From Entomortierella parvispora (taxonomy: Eukaryota; Mortierellomycota; Mortierellomycetes; Mortierellales; Mortierellaceae), in the NCBI GenBank assembly GCA_963573315.1, contig OY752142.1, positions 2,604,001 to 2,668,000 of the forward strand: DNA of 64,000 bases, in the 5' to 3' direction. The notes under the pieces were generated by a model. It did no database searches. It was not told the DNA's origin and saw only the letters and a list, made by a program, of their open reading frames with translations. Both the position numbers and the translations under genes were made by a program. How positions within the stretch are numbered: position 1 is the first letter of the stretch; each line of letters begins with the position of its first letter. Positions 54,770 through 64,000 of this stretch are shown here, in pieces.

Positions 54770-56583
54770 TTTTTGTGAAGAGTCTTGAGCAAGTAAGAGA
54801 CGGAAAAAGAAAGTGAAGACTTTGAAAGATGATGATGATGTTAAAGATGTTGAAGATGAGAGCGTAAAGCAACGGGAGAGGGGATGAAGGGGTTTTATAT
54901 CCGAGTATCGGTCAGTTCTCAAGGACCATCTGTTTTTTCATGTTTTCATCGGGCGTTGTCATCACCCGCGCTGTCTCGGCGATCGAGAAGAATCTTCTTT
55001 CGACTTCTCGCCCAAAGAAGGCAAGGGAGGGAGGATTCCGGTCTGTTGATCCGTTTCTGGTTGCCATCATTGCACCCCTTTTTTTGTCCTTGATTTGGTG
55101 TCTGCATGCTGTGCAACTGAGCTCAAACAAAAACAGGGACAGAAAAAAAAAAGAATTGACCTTCTTTGCCCGGCTCTTGCATTTCAGGAGCTTCCGCAGC
55201 CATTTTTTTGCGACCCCGCAGCTTCTTGTGTTGTTTCGAGGATTATAATACTGGGGTCCATGCATCTTGCAATGCACAGTCAAAGTGCTCCATATGATTC
55301 AAACCATTAAGCTTTTACAAATAACAAGAAAAAACGAGAAAGGTGACGGATGTTGGCAATGAACCCATTGGAGCAGAAAATGATGAAGAAAAAAGAAAAA
55401 CTAGAAAAAATTCTCTACCACCAGTATCTCTACTCATTTGAGGATCGTCGCTACAATGAGACCATCCACCATCCCCGCCATAAAAGGCGACTCAAATGAC
55501 AATGTCTGTCCTGCGCTGGACAAAGGAGAAAGATCAACAATATCTCTTTAAGATCCTTAGAAATGCCCGAAAAATATCCTCAAACGTTTCCTTCAATTGC
55601 TCCCTATCTCCACAGGATGGAGGACTCGAATAATGGGAGGAAAATCATTTGCTCCGCACCCTTTACAGCTCGGGGCTCTGTAGACACTCAAAGCATCACC
55701 TCAGTCACAGCGCAGTCAAGACGAAGCTGTAATGAACGATTGCGACATCTTCTAGAGTGCAGCAGGTAGACTATTCACCATTAGGCATCTCAAGAGGGTA
55801 TGACCATGCACCCTTTTCTTGTTTTGACACGCTATTCCGTCTAGACACCAACATTCGAAAGACTTAAAAAAAAGAAAAAAAGAACCTTCGTTTCTCGATC
55901 AATGATCGTAGGGACATTACACAACGCTAAAAGTCCACGTTTGTCGGTAGTCTAGTTAAGGCAGGGTCCATCCCCCTGTGATCTTGACCTTGAGGATACG
56001 ATCGAAAAAACGAGGATCTCGATCGTGAAACATCAAATCTCCGATTGAAAAAAAAAAAATCTGGATTACCTACTTGTACACTGCTGCTGGGATTCCCCTT
56101 TTTATTTCTTCGGGCCTTTCTCCAGTCTGAATCCGATCGTCAATGGTCTCGTATTGATGTCTGGCTGGGATTTTCTTAATTTCATTAACAAACAGTCCAA
56201 TACATAGCCTCAGCACACAAACAATGGTTCATCTATCCCTGGGTTCCCTGACCCTGAACCTGGTCCCAGTATCCAACCCCTGTACCCAGTCAAGAGTATA
56301 TCACCGCACTGACCAGATGATATTTTTTTTTTATTCAACAGTGATCTGACCAGATATTGTTTCTCTCGTATCATATAAATACCCGCTGCCCATCTTTTCC
56401 CCTTGCCTTTTCTCCATTCACTTGTCATATATCTTCTTTCACAAGTAACAGAATCGCATCTCACCTCCCGTCCTCATTACACAAAACAAAAACTCATCCA
56501 CGCACCCCATTCCGACCCTTTATCTTTCCTTTTTTTCTTTCATCCTCACAAAAGCCTCATCTACATGAAACCGAGAAAGAGCA
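54770..56583. other. Intergenic between SF16 and SF17
   Basis: 1.8 kb. SF16 promoter at the left, SF17 TATAAA at 56374-56379 on the right. One possible small gene at 55563-55769 is listed separately. Confidence 0.45.
55563..55769 (+). CDS. Possible small protein, unclassified
   Basis: 68 codons from an ATG, MPEKYPQTFPSIAPYLHRM to LRHLLECSR. A CATAAAAGG at about 55481-55489 stands about 75 bp upstream, like the TATA boxes of the small-protein genes. No similarity to SF or CN members is clear and no poly(A) signal was found. Weak call. Confidence 0.3.
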   Translation: MPEKYPQTFPSIAPYLHRMEDSNNGRKIICSAPFTARGSVDTQSITSVTAQSRRSCNERLRHLLECSR

Positions 56584-56832
56584 ATGCCTTTCTTCAAGAA
56601 CACCACGCTCTCCTACTTGTCTTCATCATCCTCCAGAAAGAAGAGTCAAAACAAGACCCGTTCAGCTACCAGCACACCAAGGTCGTCGATTCAACTGTCC
56701 TCTGACCAACCTTTGGATCTTTCAACCATCAATTACAAGAATAGCATCTCGCACGATCACGCTCTTGACGTGGCCCTCCTACGAAATACCATAGGACACA
56801 TGCAGGTCATGTCCGTAGCGAGGATGCGCTAA
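56584..56832 (+). CDS. SF17: divergent small SF-family protein
   Basis: 82 residues. MPFFKNTTLSYLSSSSSRKK, then TRSATSTPRSSIQLSS, and the end NTIGHMQVMSVARMR. The C-terminus matches SF1 and not the GNIR type, so SF1 and SF17 form a subgroup though 25 kb apart. TATAAA 210 bp upstream, farther than in the others. Confidence 0.7.
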   Translation: MPFFKNTTLSYLSSSSSRKKSQNKTRSATSTPRSSIQLSSDQPLDLSTINYKNSISHDHALDVALLRNTIGHMQVMSVARMR

Positions 56833-56953
56833 CACCCCAAGGATCGTCATTCGGGCTAGTAAAGCGAAGAGAACAAAGAAAATACCCCCCCTCCAATCCA
56901 GCATTCCACAACCAACATCTGTAAATTAAACGCCCTCAAAAGATATTTATTGT

Positions 56954-59900
56954 TCACTCCAAGCTTGTCATCTGAATTTTTCTGGTCCTCTTGCTACGAG
57001 TTGCCCCAGCACTGGCCGACGAACTAGAAGATGACCCGACTCCGCTTACGCCAGAAGATGGCGCTGATGACAAAGACGACGATGTGGACTTTTTGTTTGA
57101 GCCACGAACTGTGCTTCTAGTGTGAACAACCGACGGAACCGGAGAACTGGCTGCCGAAAGGGCAGTAAAAGAAGGGGACGGCAAGAACGGGGATTTTCCT
57201 TGACCCTGAAAAAGTTCCGATTCCTCCATCTTGGGTGACTGTACAAACACCGAAGAAGCCGAGGTGGAGGTGGTTGAAGTCGAGCTAGACGAGGACGACG
57301 TAGAGGAAACAGATCCAGACCGCTGACCTGTAATCATGGTGGAAGGTACCATCGATGGAGATTGAGGCTGTGGCTTGTTTGGAATACTAGGATGTCTCTG
57401 AGACGCTGAAGAGCTGGATCCAGTAGCGGCTCCACTCATGCTTCTTCGGAGAGCAGGTTTAACGGATTGTGCAGATAGAGCAGAGTCGACTTCGTGATGC
57501 TGCTCCCGATGAAACTCGCCCCTTTCCTGTTGACCTGTCATCTTGTAAGATGGGCTGTCCTCGCTAGTGCTAAAGTCCTTGATACATTCATCCAGGTTCA
57601 AATGGTCGGGCGAAGGACAGGTTCGCGTCATACCCAATGCCGCCGAAGTAGTTGGAGAGGCTGGTGAGGAGCTAGATCGCCAAGAAGTTCCGAAGCAAAC
57701 AGACGCAGAGCTCCTCAGACCACCAGAGGCCGCATTCGGATCTCCATGGCTGTTCGTCTCTGCAGTATTGCTCGGGGCTTTTGGAACGGTGAGGTTCACG
57801 ACGGGATAAGCGCGATATGCCTCCAATCGTCGGAGCCGAAGACGATAGAGGATATCATCAATGCAGTGTTCAATGCTGCAATGGTTCTTGATAATGGATA
57901 TTTCTAGGTGGCCGAAATGATGCAGGTCAGCGCCTAGAATCTAGTTTCATTTCGCGATCTACACCTATGCAAAAAAAAACCGAGACTTACTGGGCCATGT
58001 AGCTCTCTCTCCTTTTAAGGTTGAGTCGACCAAAAAGTCAACGGTAGGGTTCGAGACAATGTTGAGATAATCCTCCACTCCAAGGTTGGGCACGATAGTA
58101 ATGTCACCGTAATATCTCTGTGACATGATGGCCTGTGTTTTCTGAATCAAACCGGGCATGATCCCAAGCAAGGTCATCTACATCAATGCAAAATATGGTG
58201 CCCCGAGCGGTATCCTGTCAGCATCTCTGGTTCATGTCTCATCATCGTAACAAATGCCCGCTTGTTTCAGACTCCATATTCGTACCTGGTTCATTCGGTG
58301 CTGTAGCTCCGACCGTGCTTGGTAAAGCAGCCAACCCAAGACTCGGTTCGTGGGTGAACGGGCCAAAGAGTTTTGGAGGAACGGAACAATGTACGGGTTG
58401 ACCTGACACACAATAAAGTGATTCACGTTGAAAAGTTCCGAAAGTTTGTTCATCGGAAGATCACTAAAAGAAGTCGATCACAAGGGTAAGAACTGTTGGT
58501 CAGCTTTTCAGAAGATAAAAGAATGTAAAAAGGCCGGAGTCTGACCCTTACTTTTCAACGGAGCCATCGATCCAGTGATACCCTGCGATGAAGAAGTAGT
58601 GGCTCTCGAACTGTTAGTCCACGGAAAGTCTTTGTCTGATTTGCCACCAGATTCAAATATCCAAAAAAAAAAAAAAAAAAAAAAAGACATACGAGAGGGA
58701 TTCCACTCGACAACGTCGCCATTCTTATCCTTTGACATGAGAGGGGAGGAGTTATACACAAACGGAGCTGCACAAGACGTCGTTCTGTTTCATGTCGTAA
58801 AGAGTATCAGACAAGAGCCAAGTGTTCAGGAAACAGAGTAACCATCTTCAGGAGCTTACACTGCTGACCACACGAGCACGTTCGGCGCAGTAAGGTAGTT
58901 GAGGAGTCGAGGCATCTCAAACATGCCCGATGTACTGACAGTGATATTCAGGATGCGCCTTGTGCGATTGTATGCCTCTTTAAAGGTGACATCGCCAATG
59001 TTTTCTCTCAAAGCCGCTCTTAGTACCTGATTATCGAATAGGGCGCCTGCAATCCCGACGAGAAGGACTGTTAAAATGACATTCGTTTCGGAAGCAATCA
59101 TGAACACTTTCACTTCAAGTCTTTACCGTTCTTAAGAAAGTGAAGAATGCGGGCCATAATATCGCCCTGTTCCTCAGCTGTATGGAAAACAGTCTGCACA
59201 GAACAATTTCAATGTTAAATTGGCGAAAATTCTGATATATAACCAAGTCTGCAGTATCCTTACATAGTTGAACTTCTCAAATTGAAGCATCGATGGAATC
59301 TCGTCATCTGTCCTGGTGCAGAGAATGGCTGCGATGATGGAGCCGCAAGATGATCCTGAGATAATTCGTGGAAGCAGCTTGTTCTCATACAGCGTCTTGA
59401 CCACACCAATATGAATGAGCCCTAAGTTTGAGTCAAAATAATCAAAAGAGTTAGCCCAGTGTAAGTACATCTCCACACACGTCGTCGACGTACCCATTGT
59501 TGCGCCTCCACTAAGCAAGAGTGCTGTTCTTCCAAACGCCTGTCGAGTATGAGTGAAAAACTCGAGTTTTGCGGCCATTGAAAAGTCATCACTCTCCGAG
59601 TCGCAGATCATGTTAAGTTGCCGAATGACCTCTGAGTTGTAGTTTTCGATCAGACGCTTGGTGCCGATGATGGTGTTGGCATAGAGCTATAATCAAACAC
59701 AAGAGCGTTGGTCAGGAGTTCATCAGCTTCATCATAGAGTTGGGGTCGTTCGAGTAAAGAATTGTACCTGCGGTCGCCCGACATTGCCGAGGTTTCGGGA
59801 AAGCGAGGTGCGGAGCAAAAAGATCATCAGACCTACATCCCCCGACTCTCTGGCGGCTGCTAATTGTGAGAGGCGCTCTTGCAACAGCTCATAATCATAA

Positions 59901-60773
59901 TGCGGTGAGCGAGGGTCGTCCTTCCACTTGTCTTTGCCCTGCAACTGGTCAAGGACCTTTGCTGCTTCTGCCCATTGCTCATAGTTGGTGGCAGCACTTA
60001 AGAGATGGGTATAGTAGGCTTTGGGGTCTCTGGATCGGAGCAGCGACTCGTATATTTTCTACAGGAATAAAAAGGACGCGCGTGTTAGTCAGATCGTGCG
60101 CTCTCGACAGGTTTGTTGACAAACTAAGCGTACAGAGTACAATGGCTACCTTGGACCAGTGCTTTCCTACGGCATAGGCAACAGAAGCGCATGTCGAGGT
60201 TACTGTATGGAGCAATCCTCTCTCCTCTGAGTGTTCTGACTTTGTGCTGGGAGTCGGGCCATTTGTGGATAGAACTGCCTCCTCCTCGTCATCTTGCCAC
60301 TCGGCGTTGGAATCGAAAGAGAAGGACTGGCGCGCTAGACGAGGCCGTGGAGGGTTGAGGGATGTGGAAGAGTCGTTTCGGAAAAAAGACGTTAGATCAC
60401 TAGGGCTGTTGTTCAGAAGGTTCAGCTGCTTCTGGAGCTGATCTGGAAGGCTGCTGGACAGCCGTCGTTCATGGCGATTGCGGAGCATCGACCGTCCCTC
60501 CGATTTCCCGTCATGATCCTCCTCCTCCTCTAACAGGACTTCTTTGTGAAGAGTTCTCCGGGAGGCACCTTCAACTTCCTCGCCGGACTCTCTATCTGCA
60601 ACGCCCTCGTCGTCCTCGAGTGATCCCTCTTCGTCTTGATCAAAGTCGTACACGCTGGGAGGCCCCGTGCTGCAGTGGTCCGAGTAAGGGAAAGGCAGGT
60701 TGGTTTCAGAGATGCTAAGGTCAAAATCCTCGTCTATGACTGGGGTAATGACAGGCGAATGTCGGCTGCTCAT
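56954..60773 (-). CDS. Patatin-like triacylglycerol lipase (Tgl/SDP1 type)
   Basis: Eleven exons (60773-60150, 60058-59768, 59686-59494, 59421-59264, 59193-59127, 59046-58860, 58784-58693, 58582-58552, 58463-58286, 58177-57991, 57903-56954), 985 residues. Such enzymes release fatty acids from lipid-droplet triacylglycerol. The N-terminal ~190 residues are acidic and disordered. A DUF3336-type region follows (YDYELLQERL, LLRTSLSRNLGN). The patatin core has GGATMG (365-370) with HIGVV, the nucleophile elbow GSSCG with Ser394, and WIDGS with catalytic Asp543. Other family blocks: LLNYLTAPNVL, SCAAPFVYNS, NDLPMNKLSELF, YYGDITIVPNL. The last ~260 residues are Ser-rich and disordered. Exon 8 is 31 nt; an earlier AG would break frame before the DGS motif, so the GCAG acceptor was chosen. 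An A tract (about 58662-58685) lies in the intron between exons 7 and 8. Confidence 0.9.
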
Positions 60774-61766
60774 GTTGCAAGAAATGCCTTTGTATCCAAG
60801 GCTCTTGGTGTTGTATAGAGAAAGAGGTGATGTTGCGAATGAAGGCCGAGACAGAGAGAGAGTTGATGGAGCGGGTTAGTGTGGATGATGGAAGGGAGGG
60901 TGGATGGACAGATGAAAGAGTCGAGCTAGGGGAGTGTCAAGGGAGAATGGGGTGGTGCATGGAGAGAGGAGAGAGGGGAGAGAGAGAGGGAGGGAGAGAG
61001 AAGAGACCAGAGAGACAGTTTTGGCATATGCAACACACGCGTGGAGAGAGAGAAGGGAAAAAGACATATCAAACAGGCAGCATGCGATCAGCATGTGAAG
61101 AAGCAGCAGAGGGAAGAAATAGGGACAACAGGAAGAACCGATCCGTGCTGCCCTCTCTCTCTTCCTTCTCTCTCGCGCGTCCCCATGGACTCTCCTTCTC
61201 TTCCCACGGGCACAGAAGAGGAAGCACAGAAGAGGAAGCAAGCACAGAAAGACAGCATAAACGCATAAACCCAGGAAGAAGCAGACGCGACGGAAACAAA
61301 AACACAGCAACGTGGCAGCACAATCCGCCCCGCCTCCCCGTTCTCCTATTGCCCTATTGCAGGACAGCTCCTCCAGAGTTCAAAAGTAGACAAGCGGGCG
61401 GGATTGCGAAACGCCAAGCCCTGCTGCTGCTCTGCTGCCCTTGACACCAACCGCTGCGGCCGCACTCGAAAAGGCAACGAAAAAAACGATGGCCCACAGT
61501 CACTGTCGCTTCTCGCTTCCTTCCTTCATAAACCTCTGTGTTCGTTTTGTTCCCTCCCTTCCCCATCCTCTCTTCCTCTCTCTTCCTCTCTCTTCCTCTC
61601 TCTCTTCCTCTCTCTCTCTCTTTCCCTTCACCTTTTCTCTTTCGCTGGAGCCGTCCTCGTCTCTTCGTCGTCCTTCTCCTCTCTTCCTCCTCACACTCTG
61701 CGATTGCAAGTCTTGGAAACGCCTTCGTCCAGTGCACAAGACCAACACCCCTTGCTTCTCGTCACC
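60774..61766. promoter_or_regulatory. Divergent promoter region of lipase and pacC
   Basis: 993 bp between two starts on opposite strands. GA-rich tracts at about 60955-61012 read as pyrimidine-rich leader for the lipase; CT repeats at about 61556-61625 lead into pacC. A long plus-strand open frame at 60827-61444 is low-complexity and rejected. Confidence 0.5.
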
Positions 61767-64000
61767 ATGGCCTCCGACACTCTCACTACCCCGACAGTCA
61801 CCATAGACGAGACAGCTGTCGCCACGGACGCCGACTCGCCGTCGTCGCCTCCCTCGACCCCGCCATTCATCTTCTCGGACAGCTACATGTGTCAATGGAA
61901 GGCCTGTCAGCAAAAGTTTGACGATGCAGAGCTTCTCTACTCTCACCTCAGGGACGACCACGTCGGCCGCAAGGCCAAGCACAACCTCTGTCTGAGCTGC
62001 CACTGGGAAAACTGCACTGCGCCCACCTTCACAAAGAGAGATCATATCACCTCGCATCTGCGCGTCCACGTATCCTTAAAACCACACCAGTGCGAGGTAC
62101 AGTACTGCTCCCTTACTACCCATTGTCCTGCTCTTCGTGGCAGAGTCACAGAGACTAATTCTTCACTTCAACCCGTTTCCCATGATAGATTTGCAGGAAA
62201 GCCTTCAAACGACCTCAGGACTTGAGAAAACATGTAAAGACCCACGACCCAGACGATGACATGGACAGCAACGACGCACGACCGGCACAAATTACCAAAA
62301 AATCAAAGAAGGTCACAACGACGACAGCCGTGCCTGTGAAACTGCTACAGCCCAATGATTGTCCCACCATCCCTTTAACGCCGCCAACAACGCTCGACCA
62401 TTCTCCATCGATCGCCAGAGCCTCTCTATCACCCTACATGCCGTTGTCCCCTGCGGATACTGCAGAGTCATGGAACCCCGGTCTTTGTATGAGCCTGCAC
62501 CACGAAACGATCGTCTCATCTACTGTCCATGTTTGCTAACGTATCCTGGTTTTCTTCTCGTATTCCTTAGCATCACCATCATACTCTACCAACTCAGATC
62601 TATTCAGCTCACCGAGTGCACAGGATCTGGATCTGGAACTGGAGCTGATGAACCCAACTTTCAGTACTTCTGGAGCTTACTACGACGACTTTATACAAAA
62701 CGGCTATGAAGAGCTCATGTCGCCAATCACATCCAAAAGGTCGCGCGATGACTCTGATATGGCCCTAGCGGACAGTTTGGAGCTTTTTGCAATCGAAGCC
62801 AAAAGGAAACGGATCGAGCCGTCCTACAACAAAGGTACACTCATACTTCAATCTTTATTGTCGATTGACCCTCTTCACCCTGCCCGTTGTACTAATGCGA
62901 ATCATGATTTTGTAGACATCATGGGTCGCTTGGACGCAATTTCCTCTTTATTGGATCAGGAGACTTCAGCAACAGGTCGTTTATTAGGCGCATTCCAGGA
63001 TATGAAGGACTGGAATCAAGTGAATGAACTCAACCAATTCTGCGCGACTTTGCTGGAGGATGTCAGCGGCGAGGTGTTTGAGCCCCATGCTTTTGACACT
63101 TCGCTCTTTCCCGAGCTCAATGAGGGACCGAAATTGGAGCCATTGGACACGACATTTTTGGACACTAGTGACTCCTCTGTTTTCGGTGAGGACCCGAGCG
63201 CGTTCAGTGCGGGACCGTTGACTCCAAGTAGTGCATCCATTTTTGGTGATCTCCCAGAGCATGCTTACCTTCTGTCGCCTACAGTGGGGTCAGAGTCGTC
63301 TCCATGGGATCTTTCTAATGATCAGTCGGCTCCTGATCCAACACCCATTGTCAGGAGGCCATCTCCAGTCAGAAATGCAATGCTGTCCAGTCGCTTCAAC
63401 AACTCGTACTGTATATCTCTTCCTCTACTTCACAGACCTGAAGTCAAGGAAGAAGAAGTGGATGAGTCGCTTTTGCCCACAGTGTCGACACCAGAGTTGA
63501 GGACATACACCAATATGAACAGTTTGACTCGGCAGAACGAGGTAGAACGCAAACGAGTTGAGATGTCCAATCATTCGTTGTTCCCCATGGTTTTAATGCA
63601 GATGCCACTGATGCAGAAGCCGAGGTCAGTACAAGAAAAACCAAAGGCGCCCAGCGATGCACAAACGATCAACAATACTGCCCCCAACGTCCCGGAAGCG
63701 ACCCCCACAGAGTCGACAAACGAGCAGCTTGACGTGGCTCCCAACAAAAATAAGCAACAGCAATCAAAGAATCATCTAAGCGAAGTGGAGTCAGATGAAG
63801 GAGATACCACGGCGTCACCCTCTACGAGCCCAGGATCCGCGTCAAAGTTCGAGGGCTACATTCGACGGGCACGGGCTAGCCAGGCGGCGGTTGCGGAGGC
63901 AGCAAAGGCTGAACCTACAGGATCTAAAAACTCCGTGGATTCCATAACACAGCAATTCGAAAGAACACATATCAGCTCTCAGCAGCCTACACCCACGACC
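61767..64000 (+). CDS. pacC: PacC/Rim101-type pH-response regulator (5' part)
   Basis: Exons 61767-62096, 62189-62486, 62571-62834 and 62916 to the window end give 659 codons, still open at 64000. Three C2H2 fingers as in PacC: C42/C47/H60/H65, C78/C83/H97/H101 and C109/C112/H125/H129, with [27 protein letters not shown] and [14 protein letters not shown]. PacC proteins are proteolytically activated at alkaline pH and bind GCCARG sites. After the fingers come a TP/SP-rich region, KRSRDD and EAKRKRIEP basic patches and an acidic part with repeated PE and TPE sites. The donor GTATGA at 62487 was preferred to GTCTTT five bases earlier; both keep frame. The third exon border uses GTACAC/TTGTAG. 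Head-to-head with the lipase. Confidence 0.93.

Noticed and set aside
60827-61444. 205-codon plus frame upstream of pacC
   Set aside because: Low-complexity GA-rich promoter DNA of the lipase; no domain or splice pattern.
1-64000. tRNA or rRNA genes, transposase or reverse-transcriptase genes
   Set aside because: No B-box plus A-box pair, no rRNA-like sequence and no transposon protein was recognised; short or old elements could be missed without a search.

Overview
The window is nuclear DNA of a filamentous fungus. Genes have short spliceosomal introns with GT(GC)/AG borders, pyrimidine-rich leaders, TATA boxes and AATAAA-type poly(A) signals. A PacC/Rim101-type regulator, a fungal DHA2 transporter and an Ig-free set of classic fungal housekeeping genes are present. 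The gene style (Ser/Gln-rich regulators, F-box/LRR remnants, many small TPAQTPR-type proteins) suggests Mucoromycota, most likely a Mortierella relative. That placement is inference, because no marker was searched.

Left part (0-31 kb): three mitochondrial genes lie together (ATP synthase inhibitor IF1, SDH assembly factor 4, succinyl-CoA ligase alpha; the last two are divergent and share a 478-bp promoter). Then come a coiled-coil protein with four PPxY/LPxY motifs, a WD40 protein resembling the WDR26/Gid7 propeller, and a secreted precursor with 35-residue repeats separated by Lys-Arg (Kex2-type). A 63-residue Cys-rich conserved protein, a DHA2 transporter, a makorin-type RING/CCCH ubiquitin ligase, a Ser-rich protein with an EB1-C-terminus-like segment, and ribosomal protein eS19 follow.

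Middle (31-49 kb) is the most unusual part: a cluster of single-exon genes for 62-72-residue proteins of one family. I call it the SF family (SF1-SF15 here, SF16 and SF17 at 54.6 and 56.6 kb). Members start M-S/P-FFK-SS-K, carry TPAQTPR-S/T-S, then an amphipathic T-K-E-Q-A-L helix, and most end in GNIR-M/L/I. No signal peptide, membrane segment or known domain is visible. SF4-SF9 are mirrored by SF10-SF15 around a 3.8-kb spacer. The inner ~3.05 kb of the two arms is nearly identical. Twelve copies form six head-to-head pairs with 532-748 bp between start codons. Five of the six shared promoters hold the same 19-bp element with a forkhead-like GTTTAC core, and every copy has its own TATA box. 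The spacer holds SF9 and SF10, a broken F-box/LRR gene, and one of two members of a second small-protein family (CN1, CN2) with an N-terminal Cys cluster.

Right part (49-64 kb): a polyglutamine bHLH transcription factor, two divergent SF members, a patatin-like triacylglycerol lipase (11 exons, minus strand), and the 5' part of pacC, which runs off the window end.

All exon borders were set by reading frame, splice consensus and family similarity by eye; no alignment or search was run.
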